From: JANPPS01 sp043758105
Lineage (GTDB): Bacteria; Pseudomonadota; Alphaproteobacteria; Acetobacterales; Acetobacteraceae
Assembly (NCBI GenBank): GCA_043758105.1
Contig: JAYVOF010000127.1
Coordinates: forward strand, 1-60,134
Direction: 5' to 3'
DNA: 60,134 nt
The notes under the pieces are model-generated. The model saw only the letters and a list, made by a program, of their open reading frames with translations. It had not been told where the DNA came from and made no database searches. The position numbers and the translations under genes are program-made. Positions 8,784 to 15,972 of the stretch are shown here, in pieces; position 1 is the stretch's first letter; the number at the start of each line of letters is the position of its first letter.

Positions 8784-9563
8784 ATGGTCGTTGATATGAT
8801 GGGTGATTTCGCGCGGCATTGGGCGGCCTGTGATAACGCGGTGCTGCCGGGCCGCCGGCTGGAATTATCGTTGAACGGGCAGCCCGTCGGATGGGTCCAG
8901 CCCGAAACGGCGGCGGCGTTGGGGGCCGGTCCGGGACCGGCGGACCTGCATGATTTGGGCTCCGCTGCAAAAAAACTTGCGGACCTCGGTCTGTGCCGCG
9001 TCCGGCACGAGGCGTTCGACATCCGTGCGACCCCGGATGGCCCGGCGCTCGGCACGGTGGACCGGGGCGCGCTGCCGATCTTCGGCCTCATCGCCCTGGG
9101 CGTGCACCTGAACGGCCTGGTGCGGCGGGCGGATGGGCCGTGGCTCTGGGTGGCACGGCGGGCGGCGGACAAGGCGCTCGATCCCGGCAAGCTCGATCAC
9201 CTTGTCGCGGGCGGGGTAGCGGCGGGCCACACCCCATGGGAGACGCTGCTGAAAGAGGCGGCGGAGGAGGCAGCGCTGCCGGTCACGCTCGCGTCCCAAG
9301 CCCGTCCGGTGGGCCATCTCGACTATGCGATGGAACGAGCCGAAGGGCTGCGGCGCGACCGTCTCTATATGTACGATCTCTGGTTACCCGAAAGCTTCGA
9401 GCCGCACCCGGCCGATGGCGAGGTCGAGGCCTTCGAGTTGTCGCCCCTGCCCGCGGTGTTCGAGCGAGTGCGCCACACGGACGATTTCAAGTTCAACGTG
9501 AACCTAGTCCTCATCGACCTCTTCCGGCGGATGGGCGTGCTCCCGGATACCGCGGCGCGCTGA
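8784..9563 (+). CDS. Nudix hydrolase, Tnr3-like (DUF4743-type N-terminus)
   Basis: Resembles the Nudix half of yeast Tnr3 and related proteins, which hydrolyse damaged forms of thiamine diphosphate. An N-terminal DUF4743-like region (about residues 1-110) precedes a Nudix domain. Its box reads GGVAAGHTPWETLLKEAAEEAAL, shown here as one short motif split after PWE. The distal KEAAEEA with the metal-binding glutamates is kept, while the classical first Glu is His and the Arg is Lys, a variation I associate with this subfamily. About 259 residues, as expected. Convergent with DUF4167, 24 bases apart; upstream lies only repeat A1, whose end is 18 bases before the ATG. Other in-frame ATGs at 8796 and 8799 could be the start. 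Confidence 0.85.
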   Translation: MVVDMMGDFARHWAACDNAVLPGRRLELSLNGQPVGWVQPETAAALGAGPGPADLHDLGSAAKKLADLGLCRVRHEAFDIRATPDGPALGTVDRGALPIFGLIALGVHLNGLVRRADGPWLWVARRAADKALDPGKLDHLVAGGVAAGHTPWETLLKEAAEEAALPVTLASQARPVGHLDYAMERAEGLRRDRLYMYDLWLPESFEPHPADGEVEAFELSPLPAVFERVRHTDDFKFNVNLVLIDLFRRMGVLPDTAAR

Positions 9564-9587
9564 GCGTCGGCTCAACGCGCCGGCCAC

Positions 9588-10106
9588 TCAGGCCTCGGGC
9601 GGCGCGGCGGCAATGTGAATTTCCCTGGGCGACGTGATGGCCTGCTCGGGCTCGTCATCCTCATCCGCGTCGTCGGTCGGGGTTTGGCCCCGCGGCTCGC
9701 TCGTTTGCGGCTCATTGCGCAGTTCGACCACGGGCGCATCGACACCGCCTTCCGGCTGGAATTCACGCGGGCGCTGTTGCTGGTTGTTCTGGCCTTGCTG
9801 CTGCGCGGCTTGGTTCATCGCGTTCAAAATACGGAAATAATGTTCCGCATGTTGAAAATAACTTTCGGCCATCACCCGGTCACCAGAACTGGTCGCGTCC
9901 CGTCCGAGTTGCAGATACTTCTCGAACAGCTGCTGCGACGTGCCGCGGATCCGCAAATCGGGGCCGATGCTATCGAACACGTGGTTGCGATTTAGCGGTA
10001 CATTGCCGCTCTGGTGCCGGATCGGCCCGCCGCCCCCACCCTGGCCGCCGCCGCCCCCCTGGCCGCCGCCGCGATGATTGCGTCCGCGCATGCGCTTCAT
10101 ATTCAT
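9588..10106 (-). CDS. DUF4167 domain protein
   Basis: A 172-residue protein of the alphaproteobacterial DUF4167 family. It has a basic Gly-rich N-terminus (MKRMRGRNHRGGGQGGGGG), a conserved core of about 75 residues (FDSIGPDLRIRGTSQQLFEKYLQLGRDA onward; quoted by its first part GPDLRIRGTSQQLFEKY) ending in YFQHAEHYFRI, then a Gln-, Asp- and Glu-rich low-complexity tail. The basic Gly/Arg N-terminus suggests nucleic-acid or ribosome contact, which is inference. Its location after hisS-prfA-prmC on the same strand is the usual context for this family. No catalytic motif is seen. Confidence 0.88.
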   Translation of the reverse strand: MNMKRMRGRNHRGGGQGGGGGQGGGGGPIRHQSGNVPLNRNHVFDSIGPDLRIRGTSQQLFEKYLQLGRDATSSGDRVMAESYFQHAEHYFRILNAMNQAAQQQGQNNQQQRPREFQPEGGVDAPVVELRNEPQTSEPRGQTPTDDADEDDEPEQAITSPREIHIAAAPPEA

Positions 10107-10233
10107 TCGTCTGGCACACTTTCATTAACGGTCTCGCGCGGGGCCAGGGCGATAACGCCGCCGGGCTTTCGCTCACGCTGTGAGGGAGATAGCGACGCCG
10201 GCGCTCCATGCCAAGGTAAATCTTGCTTCTGGC

Positions 10234-10291
10234 TGGTGGGTTGAAACCCACCCTACGGCTTTAACCCCGTAGGGTGGGTTTTAACCCACCA
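10234..10291. repeat. Palindromic repeat, family D, at the prmC 3' end
   Basis: Near-perfect inverted repeat: left arm TGGTGGGTTGAAACCCACCC (10234-10253), extended by TACGG, and a matching right arm ending at 10291. The short GGTGGGTT/AACCCACC units give each arm its own small hairpin. The right arm encodes the last residues and stop of prmC. In RNA it would form a strong stem between prmC and DUF4167. Confidence 0.85.
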
Positions 10292-11112
10292 AGACCACGC
10301 CGGGCCACAACGGCGCGAGGCACTCCGGCCAAGTCCGCCCGCATACACGCTGCAAAGCCCGCGCGGTTGACATCCGTCATGACGGATGCGGCCTGGCCCA
10401 ATCCCACTTCCAGCACCATCACCCCCTCGGGGGCCAATAGCCGGGGTGCCTCGGCCAGGATGGCGCGGTAGTCCCGCAGGCCATCCGCGCCGCCATCCAG
10501 GGCGCGTGCCGGCTCATACGCCAGCTCCGGTGCCAACCCGGCCAGCTCCTCCGTGCGCAGATAGGGCGGGTTACCGAGGATTAGGTCGAACGAGCCACGC
10601 ACCGCATCGGCCCACGAGCCGCAGAGTATGGCGGCCCGGCCGTCCAAGCCCAGGGCGGCCGCGTTACGCCGGGCCAGGGCGGCGGCGGCGGGTGAAACGT
10701 CGATGCCCACGCCCCAGGCCGCCGGCAATTCACTGAGCGCCGCCAGCAACAGGCAGCCGGTGCCGGTGCCCAGATCCAGCACGCGCCGCACCGGGCCGCA
10801 TGCGGCCAGCGCGGCCTCGATCAGCGTTTCGCTATCGGCGCGCGGCACAAGCGTGGCGGGGGACACCGCGAACGGTAGGCTCCAGAACTCTTGCACGCCG
10901 GTGATCAGCGCCACCGGTTCCCGCGCTGCACGCCGGACCAGCAGCGCGTCGTAGGCACCCCGGTCGATGGCTGCGCCCGGCTCCCGCAACAGCGCGTTTT
11001 GATCGAGCCCGGCCGCGTGCGCCAGCAGCAGGCGTGCATCCAGCCGCGGCTGATCCACCCCCGCCGCCGTGAGCCACGCGGCGCCGTGGATCAGCGCCTC
11101 CTGGACGGTCAC
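10261..11112 (-). CDS. prmC: Release factor glutamine methyltransferase PrmC
   Basis: Methylates the GGQ glutamine of RF1 and RF2. It has an N-terminal helical domain (residues 1-80) and a Rossmann methyltransferase domain with SAM motif VLDLGTGTGCLL and the substrate-glutamine-binding NPPY (ILGNPPYLR). The start GTG at 11112 overlaps the prfA stop (GTGA), so enzyme and substrate are co-translated. The C-terminal residues LGGLKPTLRG and the stop are encoded by a palindromic repeat (10234-10291), so the native end appears replaced. The length of 283 is still normal. Confidence 0.95.
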   Translation of the reverse strand: MTVQEALIHGAAWLTAAGVDQPRLDARLLLAHAAGLDQNALLREPGAAIDRGAYDALLVRRAAREPVALITGVQEFWSLPFAVSPATLVPRADSETLIEAALAACGPVRRVLDLGTGTGCLLLAALSELPAAWGVGIDVSPAAAALARRNAAALGLDGRAAILCGSWADAVRGSFDLILGNPPYLRTEELAGLAPELAYEPARALDGGADGLRDYRAILAEAPRLLAPEGVMVLEVGLGQAASVMTDVNRAGFAACMRADLAGVPRAVVARRGLGGLKPTLRG

Positions 11113-12170
11113 TCTTGCGCGGCGAGCCGGGCCGCCTGGTCCTCGGACGTCAGCCGGTCCACGATCTCGTCCAAATCCCCCTGCATGATCCGGTCGATCT
11201 TATGCAGCGTCAGCTCCACCCGGTGGTCGCTCACCCGGCCTTGCGGAAAATTATACGTCCGAATCCGCTCACTGCGGTCCCCGGTGCCGACCTGGCTCTT
11301 GCGGTCGGCGGCGCGCACGTTGGCAAGGCTCGAGCGCTGCGCCTCATACAGCCGGGCGCGCAGGATCTTCATGGCCTTGGCGCGGTTCTTATGCTGGCTC
11401 CGCTCCTCCTGCATCGTGACCACGACGCCGGACGGGATATGCGTGATCCGTACCGCACTCTCGGTCTTGTTCACGTGCTGTCCCCCGGCGCCGGACGCGC
11501 GATAGACGTCGATGCGGAGGTCCCCCTCGTTGATGTCCACATCCACCTCCTCCGCCTCCGGCAGTACGGCCACGGTCACCGTCGACGTATGGATGCGGCC
11601 CTGGCTCTCGGTGGCGGGGACGCGCTGCACGCGGTGCACGCCGCTTTCGTATTTGAGACGGGCGAACACGTTGCGCCCGGTGATTTCGGCGACACCCTCC
11701 TTGATCCCGCCCGCCTCGGTGTTGGCGTATTCCAGCACCTCGACCTTCCAACCCTTTGATTCGGCGTATTTCTGATACATCGTGAACAACTCGGCCGCGA
11801 ACAGCCCGGCCTCGTCGCCACCGGCCGCCGGGCGGATTTCGAGGATGGCGGAGCGGGCGTCCGCCTCGTCCTTGGGCAGCAACGCCAGGCGGATTTCATG
11901 GCGCAGCTCCGGCAGCCGGTCCTTCAGCTCATAGAGTTCAGCTTCCGCCAGCGCCTTCATCTCCGGATCGGCCAGCATCGCCTCTGCCTCCGCCTGCGCC
12001 CGCTCGGCCTCCCGCAGCTCGCCGATGCGGGCCACGATCGGGTCCAGTTCGGACAGTTCCTTGCTGGCCTTCTGGAACCCGTCCCCGCCCAATCCGTCGC
12101 TCAGCATCGCGTTCAGCTCGGCGGCGCGTCCGACGATGCGGTCCAGTTTGTAGTCGAGGGTGCCACTCAT
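11109..12170 (-). CDS. prfA: Peptide chain release factor 1
   Basis: Class I release factor that reads UAA and UAG. The codon-recognition tripeptide is visible in RVPATESQGRIHTS (PAT), and the peptidyl-hydrolysis motif in GAGGQHVNKTESAVRI (GGQ). At 353 residues from ATG 12170 it is full length. It lies four bases after hisS and overlaps prmC by four bases, forming a hisS-prfA-prmC translation unit. The PAT rather than SPF motif separates it from RF2. Confidence 0.98.
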   Translation of the reverse strand: MSGTLDYKLDRIVGRAAELNAMLSDGLGGDGFQKASKELSELDPIVARIGELREAERAQAEAEAMLADPEMKALAEAELYELKDRLPELRHEIRLALLPKDEADARSAILEIRPAAGGDEAGLFAAELFTMYQKYAESKGWKVEVLEYANTEAGGIKEGVAEITGRNVFARLKYESGVHRVQRVPATESQGRIHTSTVTVAVLPEAEEVDVDINEGDLRIDVYRASGAGGQHVNKTESAVRITHIPSGVVVTMQEERSQHKNRAKAMKILRARLYEAQRSSLANVRAADRKSQVGTGDRSERIRTYNFPQGRVSDHRVELTLHKIDRIMQGDLDEIVDRLTSEDQAARLAAQE

Positions 12171-12174
12171 CAGA

Positions 12175-13443
12175 TCAGTCCGCGACCACCGAAAGCTCCA
12201 AAGTCGCCATCTTTGGCCGGATATGCTCGGCCATTTCCATGAACCCGACCTGCACCTGCGTCGCGTCCCGTAAATCCTTCACCTGGGCGAACTGCCCTTC
12301 CCGCTCCGCCTCCCCGACGATCACGGCGATCCGGGCGCCGATCTTGTTGGCGCGCTCCATGCGCCGCTTGAAATTGCCGCGATAGGCGAACTCGGCGCGC
12401 ATGCCACAGGCGCGGAGATAGAGGGTCGCTTTCGTCGCATATTCCATCTCGGCATCCGACATCGGGATCACGGCGATCGTGGGCAGCGCCGGAAACGGAT
12501 CCGCCGCCAGCATCGCCAGCCGCTCCACCCCCGCCGCCCAGCCCACGCCGGGGATGGAGGGGCCGCCCATCTGCTGGATCAGGCCGTCATATCGCCCGCC
12601 CGCCAGCACGGTGCCCTGCGCGCCCAACCGCGTCGTCGTGAACTCGAACGCGGTGTGATTGTAATAATCCAGGCCGCGGACGATGCGAGGGTTCTCGACA
12701 TAGGGCAGCTCGAACTGATCGAGCGCGCGGCGCAGCCCGTCGTAAAATTCTGCCGCGGCCGGGGTGAGGAAGCCGGTGATGACCGGCGCGCCCTCGATCA
12801 GCGCGCGGTCACCCTGATCCTTGCTGTCCAGGATGCGCATCGGGTTATGAATTAGCCGGTTCTGGCTCTCCGCCGACAGGGCATTGCGGTGACCCTCGAA
12901 ATACGTGACCAGCGCCGCACGATAGGCGGCCCGGCTCTCCGTATCGCCCAACGTGTTCAGCTCGAGTGCGACACCCTCGAATATGCCCAGCTCGCGGATG
13001 ATCAGCCAGCCGAGCATGATGATTTCGGCGTCCGCCAACGGCTCGGCCGGGCCGATCAGCTCGGCGCCGATCTGGTGGAACTGGCGGTAGCGGCCCTTTT
13101 GTGGACGCTCGTAGCGGAACATCGGCCCGGCGTAGAACACTTTTTGCGGCAGCGATTGCGTGAGGCCATTGCTGATCAGTGCGCGGCAGATGCCTGCCGT
13201 GCCCTCCGGGCGGAGGGTGACGCTGTCGCCGCCGCGGTCTTCGAAGGTGTACATCTCCTTCGTCACCACGTCCGACGTATCGCCGAGGGTGCGGCTGAAC
13301 ACGCTGGTGTCTTCGAAGATGGGGGTCTGCCACTCGTCGAAGCCGAACAGCTCGGCGATCTGCCGGGCCGTGTTCACGACATGGGCGTGCCGGCGCTGGT
13401 CGTCGCCGATCAGGTCCCGTGTGCCGCGGACGGGTTGGGGCAT
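12175..13443 (-). CDS. hisS: Histidyl-tRNA synthetase
   Basis: Class II aminoacyl-tRNA synthetase. From MPQPVRGTRDLIGDD (ATG 13443) it has 422 residues. Motif 2 region (LRPEGTAGICRAL, FRYERPQKGRYRQFHQ), histidine-binding LDYYNHTAFEF, motif 3 (GVGWAAGVERLAM) and an anticodon-binding C-terminal domain are all visible. The frame extends upstream to 13476, but those codons lie in repeat A2, whose edge is only five bases before the chosen start. The gene therefore has a repeat-derived leader. It precedes prfA by four bases. Confidence 0.96.
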   Translation of the reverse strand: MPQPVRGTRDLIGDDQRRHAHVVNTARQIAELFGFDEWQTPIFEDTSVFSRTLGDTSDVVTKEMYTFEDRGGDSVTLRPEGTAGICRALISNGLTQSLPQKVFYAGPMFRYERPQKGRYRQFHQIGAELIGPAEPLADAEIIMLGWLIIRELGIFEGVALELNTLGDTESRAAYRAALVTYFEGHRNALSAESQNRLIHNPMRILDSKDQGDRALIEGAPVITGFLTPAAAEFYDGLRRALDQFELPYVENPRIVRGLDYYNHTAFEFTTTRLGAQGTVLAGGRYDGLIQQMGGPSIPGVGWAAGVERLAMLAADPFPALPTIAVIPMSDAEMEYATKATLYLRACGMRAEFAYRGNFKRRMERANKIGARIAVIVGEAEREGQFAQVKDLRDATQVQVGFMEMAEHIRPKMATLELSVVAD

Positions 13444-13447
13444 ACCC

Positions 13448-13570
13448 GTCATTGCGAGGGCGCTTGGCCGAAGCAATCCAGGGGCGACACGAGCAATTCC
13501 TTATGTCGCATGCCGCGGCAGCCAGCCCCGTGGGCCCCTGGATTGCTTCGCCAAGCGGCTCGCAATGACG
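13448..13570. repeat. REP-like palindromic repeat, family A (copy A2)
   Basis: Arms CGTCATTGCGAG (13448) and CTCGCAATGACG (ending 13570), with inner CAATCCAGGGGC and GCCCCTGGATTG. It fills the whole gap between the ispG stop (13574) and the hisS start (13443). In the ispG-hisS transcript it would fold into a long stem just before the hisS start codon. Confidence 0.88.
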
Positions 13571-13573
13571 GCA

Positions 13574-14695
13574 TTACTCGGCCGCGACCTTGGTGGATTC
13601 GGCCGCCAGTTGGGCGGCGCGGGTTTCGACTTGTTGGATAATGTGTTCCACCATGTCCCCACTTTCGACCGTGTGGTCGGTGCGCCCGGCGTGATAGACC
13701 ATGTGCTTGCCGGCGCCGCCGCCAGTGACGCCGATATCGGTCATCAGCGCCTCACCAGGGCCGTTCACCACACAGCCGATGATGCTGAGCGTGATCGGCG
13801 TCCGGATATGGGCCAATCGTTCCTCGAGCGTCGCCACCGTCTGAATCACGTTGAACCCCTGCCGGGCACAGCTCGGGCAGGAGATGATCTTCACGCCGCG
13901 ATGCCGCACGCCGAGCGATTTCAGGATGTCCCAGCCGACGCTGACCTCCTCCTCCGGTTCCGCCGACAACGACACCCGCAGCGTGTCGCCGACCCCGGCC
14001 CAGATCAGGCTGCCGAGGCCGATCGAGGACTTGACCGTGCCCGCCCGCTTGGTCCCGGCCTCGGTAATGCCGATATGCAGCGGGTGGTCGCATTGTTCCG
14101 CCAATTGCTGATAGGCCGCCACAGCCATGAACACGTCGGACGCTTTCACGCTGATCTTGAACTCGTGAAAATCCAGGTCTTGCAAGATCTTGGCGTGCTC
14201 CAGCGCGCTCTCGACCAATGCCTCAGGATTGGGCTCGCCATATTTCTCCAGCAAATGGCGCTCCAGCGACCCGGCGTTTACACCGATCCGCATGCTGCAA
14301 TTATGATCCCGCGCCGCCTTGATCACCTCCCGTACCCGGTCGGCGCTGCCGATGTTGCCGGGGTTGATGCGGAGGCACGCGGCACCGGACTCGGCAGCCT
14401 CGATCGCGCGGCGGTAGTGGAAGTGGATGTCCGCCACGACCGGCACCGAGACCTGGCGCACGATGTCCTTCAGCGCCAGCGCGCTCTCCTGATCCGGGCA
14501 GGACACGCGGACGATGTCCACACCCGCCTCCTCGCAGCGCCGGATTTGCGCGACGGTGCCGGGCACGTCGGTCGTAAGGGTGTTGGTCATGGTCTGCACC
14601 GTGATCGGCGCATCGCCCCCCACGGGCACGTTCCCCACCATGATCTGGCGGGATTTGCGGCGGTCGATATTTTGATACGGACGGTAGCTGCTCAT
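13574..14695 (-). CDS. ispG: 4-hydroxy-3-methylbut-2-enyl diphosphate synthase IspG (GcpE)
   Basis: Iron-sulfur enzyme of the non-mevalonate isoprenoid pathway, converting MEcPP to HMBPP. From MSSYRPYQNIDRR (ATG 14695, GGAG upstream) it has 373 residues. The TIM-barrel N-terminal part includes VRVSCPDQES and GVNAGSLERHLL. The C-terminal [4Fe-4S] ligands are CPSC and the cysteine in IGCVVNGPGEA, with the catalytic Glu beside it. The frame is open upstream to 15040, but that part shadows the rodZ-like gene. It lies between the rodZ-like gene and hisS, a familiar alphaproteobacterial order. Confidence 0.97.
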   Translation of the reverse strand: MSSYRPYQNIDRRKSRQIMVGNVPVGGDAPITVQTMTNTLTTDVPGTVAQIRRCEEAGVDIVRVSCPDQESALALKDIVRQVSVPVVADIHFHYRRAIEAAESGAACLRINPGNIGSADRVREVIKAARDHNCSMRIGVNAGSLERHLLEKYGEPNPEALVESALEHAKILQDLDFHEFKISVKASDVFMAVAAYQQLAEQCDHPLHIGITEAGTKRAGTVKSSIGLGSLIWAGVGDTLRVSLSAEPEEEVSVGWDILKSLGVRHRGVKIISCPSCARQGFNVIQTVATLEERLAHIRTPITLSIIGCVVNGPGEALMTDIGVTGGGAGKHMVYHAGRTDHTVESGDMVEHIIQQVETRAAQLAAESTKVAAE

Positions 14696-14754
14696 GGAAA
14701 GCTCCGATGCGGACGCGTTGTCGATATGGGGTGGGACACGCGATGACGGGAGGA

Positions 14755-15972
14755 TTAATGGCCGAACGGGATTTTGGGTGGCTCGGCGGTGGCGGAGGGC
14801 AGCGGGACGGCACTCGATGCCGGGCGGGCGGGTGCCGGGGATGGCGTGCGGGGCGGTGCGGGGGGCTTGGGCGCGATGACCGCGGCACCCTGCTTGATCG
14901 TGTCCACATCGATCGGAACATCGCGCCGGACCGCGCCGGATGCGCCGAGCGCCGGGCTGGCAACGCCATCGACCACCACCTCGGTGCCGCGCGCATTCCC
15001 GGTCGTGAGCTGGAGCGGCGTGCCGCGCGGCATCGGCCACGTCTCACCGGCGCGCATCACCCGGTTCAGCAGCACCCGGCCCTGTTTTTCTTTGACCTGC
15101 ACATACGAATCCGCCGTGAACCGCAACATCACCCGGCTCGTTTCGAGCGGAGCGGCCGGCACCCCCGGCAAGGGTTGCGCGGGCACGGGCAACGCAGGCA
15201 CAGGCAACGCGGCTATAATGCCGGGTGCGGGCACGGCCGGGCTGGGCGAGGCCGGCACGATTTGCGGCACGATGGAGGCGACCTGGGGCGACGTATTCAT
15301 CGGTGCCACCCGATCGGCCAATGGGGCCAGCCGCTCCGGCACCATCGGGATCGTCTCCGCCGGTCCGCGCGTGTCTCCGGAAAAATGTAGCCAGGCCGCG
15401 TAGGTGCCGATCGCGAGCACCGCGCCGAGCAACAGGACGGCACCAGCCGGCACGCCCCGCTCCGGCACCGGGGCCGGGAACGCCAGCTCGGTCTGCCGGT
15501 TCACATCCTGCGCCTCCGCCCGGAAGCGACGCGCGATTTCCGCGGGATCGAGGCCGAGTGAGGCGGCGTAGGTGCGCAAAAATCCCACGGCATAAGCATT
15601 GCCGGGCAGATCGTTCAGCCGCCCATCCTCGATCGCCTCCAAATACGGCAGCCGAATCCGTAGCGTGTTCGAGACGTCCGGCAACGACCAGCCGAGGCTG
15701 GTCCGGCGGGTGCGCAACTCCGCCCCCACGCGGGACGCGCCCAACGGCGGCTCTGCCGACTGCCGATCGCCCGGCTGCTGATCCCGCGGCTGCCGATCAC
15801 TAGGCTGCCGATCACCACGCGGCAGCTCAGCCGGGGGCCGTCCGGTCATAGAAGCCTGTGGCGCGGGCGAGGGCGCAGCGGCAGGGCTGGGGTTCGACAG
15901 GTCTAACACCGCGCCTCCATACCCCGGCGCGTCCGCATTGCCAACGGGCGCGCGTGCCCCGAATTTAGACAT
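14755..15972 (-). CDS. RodZ-like helix-turn-helix membrane protein (DUF4115)
   Basis: Likely cytoskeletal or cell-shape protein of the RodZ type. From MSKFGARAPVGN (ATG 15972) it has 405 residues. These are a Pro/Gln/Asp/Arg-rich N-terminal tail with repeated D-RQP-like units, an HTH_25-type domain (VGAELRTRRTSLGWSLPDV ... YAVGFLRTYAASLGLDP, about 81-150), one TM helix (VPAGAVLLLGAVLAIGTYA, about 175-193), a Pro/Ala/Val-rich periplasmic linker and a C-terminal DUF4115 domain (FTADSYVQVKEKQGRVLLN). The start overlaps the end of ptsP by eight bases. The linker is long and low-complexity. It is called RodZ-like rather than RodZ because mreB is not nearby. Confidence 0.85.
   Translation of the reverse strand: MSKFGARAPVGNADAPGYGGAVLDLSNPSPAAAPSPAPQASMTGRPPAELPRGDRQPSDRQPRDQQPGDRQSAEPPLGASRVGAELRTRRTSLGWSLPDVSNTLRIRLPYLEAIEDGRLNDLPGNAYAVGFLRTYAASLGLDPAEIARRFRAEAQDVNRQTELAFPAPVPERGVPAGAVLLLGAVLAIGTYAAWLHFSGDTRGPAETIPMVPERLAPLADRVAPMNTSPQVASIVPQIVPASPSPAVPAPGIIAALPVPALPVPAQPLPGVPAAPLETSRVMLRFTADSYVQVKEKQGRVLLNRVMRAGETWPMPRGTPLQLTTGNARGTEVVVDGVASPALGASGAVRRDVPIDVDTIKQGAAVIAPKPPAPPRTPSPAPARPASSAVPLPSATAEPPKIPFGH

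Noticed and set aside
13444..13476. Longer hisS start (MLRPSALAMTG)
   Set aside because: These codons lie in repeat A2 and are not part of the normal HisRS N-terminus.
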